A stretch of DNA of 64,000 bases from Ctenosaura bakeri (Eukaryota > Chordata > Lepidosauria > Squamata > Iguanidae): NCBI GenBank assembly GCA_948474755.1, contig CAOLHI010001245.1, forward strand, positions 186,001 to 250,000, written 5' to 3'. The notes under the pieces are model-generated. The model searched no databases and was not told the origin of the DNA. It saw only the letters and a program-made list of their open reading frames with translations. This document shows positions 10,846-22,919 of the stretch, in pieces. Within the stretch, counting starts at the first letter, position 1; each line of letters begins with the position of its first letter. A program made the translations under genes and the position numbers.

Positions 10846-11100
10846 GCAAGAAGGGAGCAGGAAGGCAAACCTGCCAGTAAGCTGTTACAATAATCCAGGC
10901 ATGAGATAGCCAAAGCCTGGACAAGCAGATGGGCAGTCCCTACAGTCAGGAACCTCCAGATCCTCTGGATGTTCAAAATATGAAGTTGCATGCCTTTGCA
11001 GTAGCCCTGATAAAGGGGCATAGAGATAGGCAGTCATTTAGCAGGACTCCAAGGTTCCTGACAATTGAGACAGGAGCCACTGTGCAACCCTGTGAGCATG
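10845..11100 (-). pseudogene. Older L2-like LINE (copy Y), 5' part
   Basis: The minus-strand translation gives PVSIVRNLGVLLN, then FIRATAKACNF and, after a shift, LVQALAISCLDYCNSLLAGL followed by PSCSLLALQ. In L2 ORF2 this block lies directly before the QNAAxR and LHWLP blocks, which here resume at 8455. The two pieces are therefore halves of one element split by copy Z. Confidence 0.72.
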
Positions 11101-12007
11101 TGAAGCATGATGACATCCATTCCATCACCACTTTTAAGAAGTGTAGAATATGAATTTCATTTCTACCCTGGTCTGTGATTTACTTCACATTTAGTGAACA
11201 GTAAATATTTTGCACTGTAGCAAAAACTTCCATAAATTGTAATACAGAGCCTACAGAGGATGTTAGCTTCTTTCTTTTGACAGTGGACTGTTCTGAAGCT
11301 CTCAGGCTTGGATCTTGCATCCTGCTGAGTTAAAGAAGGACATTTGACAATGTCCCTGCTGCTGTGTCTCTTGATAAAGCTGAAATGTAATGAATGGAAA
11401 CTCCTTGGAAGAGTTTGTTCCCAGCTATAATTCTTTACAGCTTGAGCTCACATGCTCCTGAAACAGCAAACAGACATTAACATTTGCTCAAAAGAAATTT
11501 CCACAATCAATTTCAAAAGGAACACACCAGAGACAAAAGAGATGCAAAGCTGAATCTCATCCCTGTTATTAAAGTACAGTGGAAAAATTATCATGGGCCT
11601 GAAAAATTGAGGGTAATAAAGACTTTTTAAAAAATGTTTGCTGGCTTTATAGATTTGCTCCATTACGTACATTTTTTTTCACAACTTGCCTTAAAATTAT
11701 ATGTTGTAATCTGGGACTAAATGAAATTAGTACTGAAAAATTACCACATGAACCCTATTTTGTGGCCAATTCTGAATATTTTTATTTACAAAAACTGTAA
11801 AACTTTATTTTTTAAAAAAACAACTTTAATTTGTTGATATGAAATACAAAAATCTGTCCAAATAAAGTTTGCACTGAAACACCCACACTTAATCAAACCT
11901 GAATAACACATGAATTGATAAAAATAATAAATTTGTGAATGAACTTTGTATGGTGCAACATTTTTATTGTGTTTTTTAATTTCACTTCAAAACAGATTAA
12001 AATCAGC
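11101..12007. other. Gene-free, AT-rich stretch
   Basis: No repeat or gene recognised. The open frames are short and compositionally random. Confidence 0.3.
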
Positions 12008-12009
12008 TA

Positions 12010-12955
12010 CAGTAACCCCTCCACTTTCATGAGAGTTAAGGGCACAGAATCTTCACTAAAGTAGGAAAACTGTAAATAACTTCCCCCCAAGATTCACCCC
12101 CCCATTTCTCTCTGGAGCTCCTCCCCACTCCTTTGCCTCTGGCCCCAGTGTTGGGGAGATCAGAAAGACAACCTAAAAGGCTTCCCAGTACTGTCCTCTC
12201 AGACAGGCCCTTTTCGCACGCTTTTATTTTTTGTGTGTGCAAGGGCCCCTTGAGCATCGCGTGAGTGGGAGCATCGCTCCGTATGACACACTCCCACTCG
12301 CGTGATGTTCACGAGGCTAAAGCAGCGTGCGCGCACATTTTCTTATTTTCGGCTGTAAGCTGAAAATACTGCACGCTCGAGCAATGCTCGCAGCACCCTC
12401 ACGCATTTACCTGCATGCGGTGCTTCAGCGAGCTGGGGCCGTTGCGCTTCCTTCCCCCAGCGCAGCCTACAGCTCCCAGACTGCGCTGTGGAAGGAAGGG
12501 GCGGGGCACTAGTGCGACAGTCGCACTACCAGGAAGCTGATGCGGGAGGCAGAAGGGCTGTTGTGAGCGGCTCGTGTGAGTGGCTGCTCACGCGAGCACC
12601 ACTCCCCACTGCCGTGACAAAGGTAAGGTGCGAAAAGGGCCAGAGAAAACGATAATTCTGGAGTTTTAATTACTTCCTGTGGACATCTTGAGAAAGAAGC
12701 ACCTTACCAATGAGCAGCCAATACACAGCAGAATGTGCAACCACATGGCAGAGAGGCCATGCCTTCAGCATTGAGAGGGGCCATCGCTCACCCAAAAGTT
12801 AAAAACAACAACATCAATTTTAAACACAAGCCTTGCAAGCCTGGAGTGAAGAATGCAAGGGAATGTGGGGAGGAAAATTGCAGGGTAGGCATGCACATGC
12901 CTTGCGAATAATCAAATTCATGAAGGTCAAACCCGCAAATGTGGAGGGAGGACTG
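12010..12955. mobile_element. Tigger-like (pogo/mariner) non-autonomous DNA transposon
   Basis: Termini are inverted: the left reads CAGTAACCCCTCCACTTTCA, and the right, reversed, reads CAGTCCTCCCTCCACATTTG. Each is flanked by TA (12008-12009 and 12956-12957), as for the Tc1/mariner superfamily; the CAGTxxTCCCTCCxC start resembles Tigger-type ends. About 510 bp remain once the inner MITE (12206-12641) is removed. No transposase frame is present. Confidence 0.72.
12206..12641. mobile_element. GC-rich MITE, family B (GGCCCTTTTCGCACG ends), nested
   Basis: It starts GGCCCTTTTCGCACG and ends GTGCGAAAAGGGCC, flanked by ACA and AGA (one mismatch). The body is GC- and CpG-rich, unlike its surroundings, and no transposase frame was seen. 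It sits inside the Tigger-like element and is therefore younger. Confidence 0.82.
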
Positions 12956-13230
12956 TACAATATTGAAAAAAAGGGTTTTTCATCTCAGGTCTGTGTTACT
13001 TGGTAAAAAAATGATCAACATGGGGAAACAAGCTACAGAAATGCTAAAGCTTGAAAACTAATCCCAAGAGGTGCCTTGCGCAAGATGTTCAAACCACATT
13101 TCACACTGTTAGACATTTATTGTGATGAGTGAGCCACACAAGGCTTATGTCAGCTATTTCTTTTGCTTGGAATTAAACCAACCTGCTTCTTCAAAACCTT
13201 GGCAGGAAATAATTAACAGCCTCAAAGGGA

Positions 13231-13412
13231 GAGCCAGTGTGATGTAGTGGTCGGAGCATTGTACCATGACCCTGAAGACCCACTCATCCATCCAAACCCT
13301 CTGAGTGACTGTGGGTGCATCACACATTCTCAGCCCCAGAAAACTCCGCGATAAGTTCACCTTAGGGTTACCATGAGTTGGAAATGACTTGAAGGCACAA
13401 AAAATGACAACC
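13231..13412 (+). repeat. tRNA-headed SINE
   Basis: It begins gagccagtgtgatgtagtgg (tRNA-like head), passes the conserved gggtgcatcacacattctca and ends gaaatgacttgaaggcacaa with an A-rich tail. Confidence 0.85.
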
Positions 13413-14405
13413 TTAGTCTGGGAAGTAGCTTGGCTGACCTCCAGCCTCTGATATTCTTCTCCTATTTTCATTTGTTCATAAATGGAAAATACATAATGAA
13501 GAAATACACAACAACAACATGGGTGGATGAACAAAACAAATAGTTCAAAAAAGTGGAAAGCTACAACTCATGAACGCTCTGACTCCCCTCATGCCTCTTA
13601 CAGCAGCTCCTTTCATCTTGTTCTGCAACCCTCATTCACCTCCATACCACAGTCCACAGTACAATTACTTTTATTTTTCTGTGACAAAATGTCAACTGCA
13701 AAACACCCGGACACTACAATATATCTGTAACAAATCAAATACTACTGACACCTTTACTCATGAGTGACAAAGGAATCACAAAGAAGGTCAGATATGAAGG
13801 AGTGAAACCAGATGTTACTGGAGGAAATGTCACAACCTCAGACCAACAATAATAGTGGCAACTACAATAGCTGATCCCCTTTGCAGCATACTGCCAACAT
13901 ATTTAGAAATTTGCAGTAGATCTTTTGGGCTGCTCCTGAGAAGGTGGTGACCTCCAGAGTAATGGGTTTAGAATTATCTGCCAACAGGTCACAAATAATA
14001 TCAGGCAACATTCAACCCATTGTCTCCATCAATAAGTCTCCCAAGAAACACAGCCTGGGGTCACTATATAATGGGGAGTGTAGTAAATAATGAACTAGGT
14101 CTACAATGTCCCCAGAGCCACAAATACATTGTTCCTGTGTAAAGGGGCTACATTTATACCTTCCCACCAGGTAAGCAGATGGCCTTTTTCAAAATGGAGG
14201 GCTTTTCTACAGACAGCAAAGGTTAAATCTTGGAAATACTGTTGGAAAATATTATTCTGTCTTTAGAAGGCTGCACAAAAGGGAAAATATTTTATGTCCT
14301 TTTTATTCTTTAGTATTTTCGATTGCCAGATATGTGTGCTGTTGTTAAAATATTTTGCTCTTGCAGCTATATGAACATGACTTCCTCCTTTACTGCCGAC
14401 TTTTG

Positions 14406-14607
14406 GGCCATTTCCACCCTACACTGTTATAGTGCTATTATCTCATTTTCAACATCCTGTGGAATTCTGGGGTTTGTAGTTTACTGAGGCCCAAGAGCTC
14501 TCTGGCTGAGAATTCTAAATGCCCCTCCTCAAAGTACAAACCCCAGGATTCTATAAGATGTTGAAAGTGCAATAGCAGCACTATAACAGCGTAGTGCAGA
14601 AATGGCC
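14406..14607. mobile_element. Foldback MITE, family A, with TTG target duplication
   Basis: GGCCATTTCCACCC at the left and GCAGAAATGGCC at the right end a 202-bp inverted-repeat element. TTG flanks both sides exactly (14403-14405 and 14608-14610). This non-palindromic 3-bp duplication is the clearest for this family. Confidence 0.88.
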
Positions 14608-14631
14608 TTGGTAGCCACCAATGAGGCAGGT

Positions 14632-14860
14632 ACTGTTTGTTACTGTGTGTCTTCAAGTTATCTCCAACTTATGAAAATCCTAAGATGGGCTTTTCCTAGC
14701 AAAATTTATTCAAGGGAGGTTTGCCATTGTGTTCCTCTGAGACTGAGAGAGTGTGGCTCGGCAAAGTCAGCCAATGGACTTCCATGGCAAAGAGGAGATT
14801 CAAACCCTAGATTTTCAGAGTCCTTGCACAACACTTAAACCACTACACCATGCTGGGTCT
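14632..14860 (-). repeat. tRNA-headed SINE, antisense, long version
   Basis: The plus strand reads tactgtgtgtcttcaagtta at the tail side and cactacaccatgctgggtct at the tRNA head. It includes the body block gggcttttcctagcaaaatt that is missing from shorter sense copies. Confidence 0.82.
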
Positions 14861-15829
14861 CACCACTACACCACTGCATTTAGTAGGTACAGTTGCAAAG
14901 CATAGATCCCAATGAGATAAAAGCATGGGGTAATTTAGACTAAACATTAAGAGGGAACGGAAGAAATAAATTAAGACAAGTACAGTAGCATAGGCAGCAT
15001 GTCTTTCCTTTGTTGCTGCTACTTCTCAGTTTAGCTCTCTCTACCTTTCCCTCACAGTCCCTAGGTTCCCTAGTATAGTCCCAAGAGGTTTACCACAGTC
15101 CCTCTTGAATACTTCTCTTTATACCTTTTATTTTATATCCTGTGTCACTGGAAATATTCTGGCAGATGTTCTTTGCAGCCTTGGGGATCAGTAGCTTAAG
15201 TTTAGCAATCTTTTTCCCTTTCAAACTATTCCTTTCTATAATGAAAGAACAGAAGCTTTACCTCATCTGTTTGTTGTTTGTTTTTTATTTTGACCGTGGC
15301 ACTTCCGTAACTCAGTCTTTCAAGACTATCTTATTTCAAGAGCTCCCTGAATCTCTTTCAGTCTTTCTCACTACCTGGGGGAAAAAAGTGACTACAAGAG
15401 CATATTCAAATCTCCTTGGGAGAAGAAGCATTTTTCAGGGTACGTGGGTACTAGATATATGTACTTTCCCAAAAGCAAAGTATCTAAATCATATGTTTCT
15501 AAGGCAGAAGAGCAGCAGCTGCACTATTTAGAGAAATCACTGCTTTACCCCAAGGCATCTCTTATCCTACAGACCCAGCGTGCAGTAATTTCTTTTAATA
15601 TCAACTAAGCTTATAGGCCTGTTCTCTCCTATTTCTTTATTCTTTGCTCTTATTTTGTTTTAAAATATTGTCCTTCCACATCCCATCCCCCTACACTTTT
15701 AAAGGAATGTGTTGATTTTTGCAGGCCAGACAACCAGAACATCCATATTTGTGTTTAGCTTTACCAGAAAGTAGTAAATAAAATATAGTAAAGCATGACA
15801 TGTGGATGTTTTAGTCTTAGACTGACTAA

Positions 15830-16284
15830 GGCCCTTACAATGGCATGTCATCCTGGATGAAATCCCAGCATTGCCATCACCACAATGGGATCAAGTCCTG
15901 AAAGCTCTCCACCGCATCTGGTTGGCTTCCATGGGAGGGTAGCATCAGGGACATTGTTCTTCCTACTGCAGTATGGCATTAATTGTGAGTCCCTTTTCTC
16001 ACCTTCTTCCCACCCCACAACCCATGATTGGTCGTTCCTGTCCTTGTACTGCAGACAGAATTGCTATCAAGTGCTGTGGCCCTTACCGCATGCCCACAGA
16101 TGACAGGATCATGGTGGGAAAGTGGGCCATTACCAGATTTTTTTCAATAATGAAAAAGGGCAGGTTTCCTGTGGATGGTGATGCAACAGGAGCTGGACTG
16201 CAATGACTTCATGCAATGGCACAGGTCCTGGATCAGGAGCAATGCGCTGCTCTGCCAAGATAATAACTTCATGTGGTAAGGGTC
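15830..16284 (+). mobile_element. MITE, family C (GGCCCTTAC ends), with TAA target duplication
   Basis: The left end is GGCCCTTACAATGG, the right end GTGGTAAGGGTC, and both flanks are TAA. It is 455 bp without transposase. The copy at 25932-26391 is the same family in the other orientation, as shown by shared inner phrases such as catcaccacaatgggatc. Internal frames are not genes. Confidence 0.82.
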
Positions 16285-17739
16285 TAAGGGTAAAACAGGC
16301 CATTATTCTGTGGCAGAGCACACAGTGTACATACAGAAGAAAACATGTTGAAAGAATTAGCATGGGCCCTTTCACTTGTCAATTTGATACCATTTTAACA
16401 TCCATGGGTCCATCTTATGGAGTGCTGAGATTTGTCATATCATGAGGCACATAGTCTCCAACATTTCACAGTTGAAAACCTGGACCTCTGTTGCCAAACA
16501 ACATCAGAATAGAAAAAACTATTAATGAGGGAGATTAGACATACTAGGAGAGGCAGTGACAGTTTGCTATTGGGACAAAATTCTATCCCTCCTTTCTACT
16601 CTTTCTTCCTGAATTAACTGAGTATATAGTATTTCTGCATGTTGGGACTCAATTTGTAGGAACTGAAAGAAGCTGAGGACAAAGGGGGAAAGTGGGAAGA
16701 GGTGAAAGAAACCAGTACATTATAAAAGCAGACATGGAGGTATTTAGAATTCTCTGCTAGAAAGACCAAGCACAGTCCATCTAGTATATACACCTCTGTC
16801 TTCCAACAGAATAGACTGACTGGGGAATTAGGAGGAACAGAGAAGGTAATTTTGTTGCTTCCCTGACCCTATCCCTCCCTTTCTGCTGACTGAGATGGTC
16901 ACCGTACTCTGCCTAAAGGCAAGGACCTGAATCTGGCATATGATAGCTTCATATTTTGATTATCCAATTTGAGAACACATTATGATGAATACATGAAGGC
17001 TTAAACTAGGAAGGAAGCAAGATGCACTTGCAAACTCCACCTCAATGTCCTTATAGTTACTGGCTTTGCTTCAGACCTTCTCATGAACATTTCATTCCCC
17101 AGGAAGACCAGGAGAAGTTCTCTAAGCATGTTTAGATGATCAAGATTAGAATTCCTCCTTAAGTGCTTTGTTCTCACCCTGAACATAGAAAAGTTACTAT
17201 TTGTGGACTACACAAAAGTTGCTATTTGTGGACTACACAATGTAGCATGTCCAATGACCATACCAGTTGGAGCATTTTGCGAGTTAAAGTCCCCAAAGTA
17301 CATTTTTCGAGCTCTGGTTCAACACAAAGGTTTGAAGTGGAGCCAGAGCCCCTTATGGGGTTGTTGAGGGTGGAATTTGCATGTATATACCTTTCTTTTC
17401 CCCAGTTTAAGCCTTCATATGTTTACTCAAACATTCAGCTATGGTGAAAGTATCTTGCTTTAGATTTGCAGGGAGATTTAGAAGGAATCAAGATTCTACT
17501 CCACTGAAGTAGGTGAGGGATGTGCCTGTTTTGTCTTGTTGAGAGGAGGGGGATTGGTAGCAGGATTAGTTTACCTTAGTTTCAGTGAAGTAGTTACAGA
17601 GGTTTCCTTCCACTTTTTTCTTTTCTTTTTAAAAGTCAAGTCCAATTGTATGGCCTCTGAATTGGCTGCTTCCTAAATTGCTGAGTAGATCTCTGAACCA
17701 ACTTTTGCAGTTCTATGGCATAGCTGCATTAAAAATTAT
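16285..17739. other. Gene-free stretch with a 26-bp tandem duplication near 17189-17241
   Basis: No gene or repeat family recognised. Near 17189-17241 the unit gttRctatttgtggactaca is repeated twice in tandem with one difference. Confidence 0.45.
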
Positions 17740-18301
17740 GGCCCTTTTCGCACGGGCTTTCTGTCGCGCGACAGCCCCGTGAGCCTCACGGGAGTGGGAG
17801 CGTCGCTCTGCATAACGCACTCCCACTTCCGCCGGGCTAACGGGGCTGAAGCGGCACGATCGCATTTTTTTTATTTTCGCCTCGAAGCGAAAATCACCCG
17901 CGCTCGCGCAACACTCCTAGAGCCCACACGCACTTACCTCCTGTGCGGAGTGTTGGGGAGGCGACCGGGTCGTGCTTCCTTCCCTCCGCCCCTGCGGAAG
18001 GAAGGGGCGGGGTGGGGCGCTAGCGCTACGGACGCGACAGCCTCCTGCTTGGTGTGCACGGGGACAGACGGACGCGACAGCCTCCTTTCTCGCACATGCG
18101 GGGGGATGGATGCGCGAGCCTCCTGCTTCGCGGAGGGGGGCGGACGCGCGAGCCGCCGTCACCTCCGGGAGGCTGCCGCTTCCCCGCTCGTTCCTTCACC
18201 TGCAGAAGGAATGAGCGGGGAAGCGGCAGCCTCCCCGAGAAGGCTTCTTGCGCGAGCCGCCCTCCCCCACTCGCGCGAGAAACCTTAATGCGAAAAGGGC
18301 C
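17740..18301. mobile_element. CpG-island-like MITE, family B, with TAT target duplication
   Basis: It starts GGCCCTTTTCGCACGGG and ends TGCGAAAAGGGCC, with TAT on both sides (17737-17739 and 18302-18304). The 562-bp body is extremely GC- and CpG-rich, with an internal near-repeat of GACGCGACAGCCTCCT. High CpG retention in an AT-rich region suggests youth or lack of methylation. Open frames inside are caused by GC content. Confidence 0.88.
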
Positions 18302-19365
18302 TATGTTTTGACATAAAATAATTTAAATATATATACTTAAAAATGCAAACACATGGGAAAGAAAATGTAACAAGAATTACTTGTCCTTCAATAGTTACAG
18401 GAGAGAAGACATCAGAGCTGGGCAATTTTGGTGGAACCAGGAGCTCCTTTCCACCCTGGACCCACCCTGAGTTTTTCAGGAGCATAATTCCCTGTGTGTG
18501 TGTGTGTGTGTTTGAGGAACAATGGGGAAGGGCTTATGGGGGTGTAAAAGGCTGAAAATTTGTGCATGCAACTCACATTGGGTTGATTTGTGGACCATGC
18601 TGCAAATCAATGACACCATAAATGTCTTTCCAAACATAGCTGAATTCTGTAAGAAAAGAAAAGCTCTGTGTGAAACAGTGTGTAAGAATGACTGCATGGT
18701 TTCATCTCATTATAAACCACTGCATGGTTTCATCTCATTTGCAATCTTAGTTTTGTTGTTCTGCTTTATGCATAAAAATATATGCACCATGAATGTTCTA
18801 CACTCAAAAGCACGTATTGAAAAGCTTTGCTGGTGTGTATATAAGGACAAACTGAGTCAGGCATATAAACCTGTTATAAAATCTAAGATGAATGATGATT
18901 GTCATTTAATATTGTCTCCATGCTGTGCATGAATCTCTTTGTAGTTTACCGTCTTAGGTCTAAATCATGCAGATTATCAAATTGTCCAGGTATGAGCTTT
19001 CACTTCAGACTAGCTTGGTTTATCATATTAAGTGGTAAAATATAATTTGTAAGCTCTACTAATTCAGTGTGGACCTGTGGCAAGTTGTAAAAAGAACTTT
19101 GCTTTATCAGAAATCACCTGATTGGAAATGAACACAAGATCACTCAGAGGGTGGAATGGTAGTATTTTCCTCCCATAGGTTAGTGGTTAACCACTGAGGT
19201 TGCAAGTACAAGGACTCTATTTAAAATCATGACATCTTCACAACTGGGAAAAGTCCTTGGCTGAAATCCTGAAGAATTTCTCTCAATGTAGTCAGTTATG
19301 AACAAGATGAACAAATAATCTAGGCTAATATAAAGCAGCTTGCAAAGCTACTACTTAGCACTTTA
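18302..19365. other. Gene-free stretch with a (TG)n run and a 21-bp direct repeat
   Basis: A short TG repeat lies at 18491-18511. The phrase actgcatggtttcatctcat occurs twice (about 18690 and 18719), 29 bp apart. No gene recognised. Confidence 0.5.
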
Positions 19366-19570
19366 AAAAGTTACTTTGTAGACTGCAGCACCCAGAATCA
19401 CCATCCGTCTGGCTAGCACAGCAAAGCTGTATCTGACAAAATAGCAATGGGGCATCATCAGCCCTCCAGATACTAATAAACTACTATTTCCTTCACAGCT
19501 CACCATTGTCCCTGGGGGCTGGGATTCTTGGGTATTAGAATTCAAGCAGAGCTACCGGGTCTCAGGTTCC
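19366..19570. repeat. Squamate repeat fragment of the 'contacted ACAACTCC' type (unnamed)
   Basis: Phrases such as agactgcagcacccagaatc and gggctgggattcttgggta resemble a common interspersed reptile repeat also seen at 48688-48815 and near 63170-63235. Family not identified. Confidence 0.4.
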
Positions 19571-20649
19571 CCAGCCCTGTTGGTCTAGGCTGTGCACTGG
19601 TTTAGGTTATATCTTGCAAAATTTAAGACACAGAAATGAAAATAGTGGTCTTGTGAAGCATAAAATATAAAGCAGGAAGCTCTGCAAATTGAAGATTATG
19701 TATGTATTCCTAAGATGATGGCTGATTCTGAGATGCAGCCAAGGCATCTATAAACATGATAAGAAAATGAGAAAATTGAATTGACCTAAAATGAACTCAA
19801 GACAGGTGCCATGTTAAAGAGTAAAGGTTGATACCAACAGCTAAGTGTACACAGTATTATGTCACCTCTAAGGAGGAAACTAAAATTATTAATGTAAATG
19901 GAGTATAGTGAGCATCTTTTCTCTTATTGGGCAAGATATGTTAGCTGATTATATTATGAAAGATATAAAACAGGCTGAGAAAAAAAATGAAAACAGAGCG
20001 GTGTGCAGCCTATAAACAACACTATTCATAGCTGATAACTGCCCAGGCCATACTGATGAAGATACACTATGCTGATAAGAAAGAGAATCTCTGCTCTCAA
20101 CTAGGCTATGCTAAATAAATATATTCCCCATCATGCTTACAACAGATGCTGCTAGATATAGCAATGCCTGTATGTTTTTCCACAGATGTCTGTTTAGATG
20201 TATAATTCCTTAACAGATGAGAGTGTATTGTTTCAGATGGTAGTGTTCCTCAATATATTAGCTATAGAGAGACCAACTGAAGAGATGCAGATAGTGCAAA
20301 GATTCAGTGCTTATGAAAGCATAGCAGGGACCAACCAAATATTGCAATGTAATAAATATATTATGCCTTACATGCAATTAGTGTAATGAAATAATCTGCC
20401 TAGACATTGAAATATCTATGTTTCTCCCTAAGAGGAATGCATATGTTTAAATATATATGGCGACATATACTAAATAGCCTTAAAGATTAAAAGAGAGCTT
20501 GTTCCATTCTCCAATATAAATACCAGTATCCTGAGATTCCAATACTTAAGAATGGTTACGTGGAGTGTTGATGCTAACTCTGCATCAACCAAACTAACTT
20601 TGCCGATTTTAAATAGCTTCTTTAGATCCAGACTAATACACAAGTGAGA

Positions 20650-20840
20650 CCCTGCATGTGTAGTGGTTTGAGAGTTGGACTACAACTCTGGAGACCAGGG
20701 GTAGCTTCCTGCTTACCCATGGAAACCTGCCAGGTTACCTTGGTGCATTGCACACTCTCAGCTCAAGAAAATTCCATGAGATATTTGCTGATGGGTTGTC
20801 ATGAGTCAAAAATTACTTGAAGACACACAACAACAACAAA
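20650..20840 (+). repeat. tRNA-headed SINE
   Basis: Head tagtggtttgagagttggac, body gtgcattgcacactctcagc and tail aagacacacaacaacaacaa are all present. Confidence 0.82.
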
Positions 20841-22160
20841 TGCCCCAATGCTATGTGAGCCACCAGTCAGCTCTTTCTAGATAAGACTATGAGTTTTGAA
20901 CCAGATAGAGACAGATCTGAGGTTTTAAGGAGCCCCCCTGTATTTTCAAATGAACAATGAAACTTTATGGCTCTGCCTTTATTGCCTTTCTCCCTCCCAG
21001 AGAGCTCAGTGCTATTAAAGATATGGTCTTTGAAAGCTAATTTGATAGTCTACTATAGGATTTCTCAAGCAGCGTTCCCTGGAACCCCACAATTCCATGA
21101 GAGGTCTCTAGAGTTTCCACAGGATGTTGTGATTTAGAAAAATAAACTTTTTTTTACCTGTAGATATAATAATTTTTCTGCAGGGTTTCTGGGAGACCAA
21201 TTATAGATACAGATAGATATAGATATAGATATTGTCCAAGGGTTCCCTCAGGGTAAAAAGGTTAAGCTGGTCTTCTACACACCTATCTTTTCATACCATG
21301 TGTAGACAAAGTTCTGAATCCTGTTGGTTATTTCCCACTAGAATAGACCTACGGATTCAATTGTTAAATAATGAGTCAACATATACACCAATCCCATTGA
21401 CTGAATGGGTCTGTTCCACTTGGGACTAACTATAGGATTCAGAGCAAGATATATAACTGTGCTTCTTAAGTTATTTGTTGTGGAGGACCAGCAGTGTACA
21501 AGGGACTGGCATCATATTTGTGCACATTGGCCACAATGATTTCTTCCTTTCTCAGATACTTGCTGTAGACCATCACCTGGTGGTTCATAGACCATCCTAA
21601 GTCCACAGTATATCACTCTGAATAACACTCAGGCTGAATAACATCGTCACTCCTCCCATTTCCCTGCTTGTTTCTCAAAACATTTTTGCCGTAGTAGAAG
21701 ACAACCAGCACTACCACTTTTGTGAATTATTAGTTGGTATTACCACAATATAGATCCTGAAATTTGCCTTGTAACCAACAGAATTACCCTTGCATTTTTA
21801 TCACAAGAAATATGTACCCTCCACTTTCCTACATAATGTTAAAATATTGGGCTCAATCCTTTGAGACATATTATAGTTCCTTCCTTAAAGATTTTCTATC
21901 TTGTCTCCTCCTGCTTCTCAAAATGGGACTTAACTTGGTTCACAGTAGAATGGTATGGAAAAAAATACAATTAAAATACCAAGTTGAAATGTTAAAACAC
22001 AAGTAATTCTATTTCATAGATTTATTAAGTGAAAGAATTTTTTTCTATATTCAACGTAAATTTTGTAAGTATGCTTCTATTTATGGGAAGTTATAAAGAA
22101 TGTTATGGTGTGTTTCAAATGTCTGACACATATCCAAAATTCCTTTTCTGTAAAATATAT
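20841..22160. other. Gene-free stretch; short GATA-type repeat near 21200-21230
   Basis: Nothing coding was supported. A degenerate gatagatatagatata run lies near 21205-21230. Confidence 0.35.
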
Positions 22161-22164
22161 AACA

Positions 22165-22265
22165 TTCGGCAAATAAATGACGGCGAGATGCAGGGCAAAA
22201 TTGTTCTGGCACAAATTGTTATATCTTTCCTGGCGGCTGCTGCGAATTCCCTGTACAGCCATCCT
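22165..22265. promoter_or_regulatory. Candidate conserved non-coding block with paired SOX-like sites
   Basis: A non-repetitive stretch keeps several CpGs (aacattcggc, gacggcgagatg, ctggcggctgctgcgaattc) in a CpG-poor neighbourhood. It carries two ATTGTT SOX-type cores 16 bp apart. Conservation itself cannot be seen from one sequence. Confidence 0.25.
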
Positions 22266-22919
22266 GAAAAAATGTGCAATATGAATGCAATTTTTATTTT
22301 ATTGCTTCACTTTTCAAAATAGGCCTCTGCATCATTTTGATCACTCTCTTATTTAGGAGGATGCATTAACTTTCAACCTTCTCTCTGATTCCCTTTATAA
22401 TCTCTTTAAAAAGATTCAGCAATAGGGTATAGCAGAAGAGTTTTTACGGCAATTTAAATTTCTGTATAATTTGAACAGTTAAACTCCTAGCATTTTTGCT
22501 AGCATAGGCTAAATCACAATAAAGTGAAGCAGGATGTTTTCATGTGCTAAGCAGATCACTTGCTAAGCTTGTGACCAATGGCAAATGCTTCCACCATGTG
22601 ATATAATCAGTCTTTGATTCTTCAGTACAGACATAAAGAAGCCATGATTTGCTTAAGCCCGCTAGCATGCATGGCAAAGCTGCAAAGGGCTTCTTCACAT
22701 TTTTTTTCCTTCCTGGAACTGCCAAAAGATGGGAATCTTCAATTGCCTGTATATGCAAGTGTAGTCAGAAAACGTAATTCCATTGCCATTTTATGAACCA
22801 TTTTCATGAGTGCCTTGACTCAGAAATTTTCATTTTATCTAGAAAGATGAATTGTCAAGAGCCAAACAGTGTAACAAATCAAGGTTTGGTTTCTTGAAAG
22901 ACAGGAACAGGGAGTCCCT

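Noticed and set aside
15142..15531. 129-codon frame
   Set aside because: AT-rich and hydrophobic by composition, no known motif, no splice or promoter context seen.
17779..18311. Several overlapping 80-170 codon frames
   Set aside because: They come from the very high GC of the family B MITE; no domain is recognisable.
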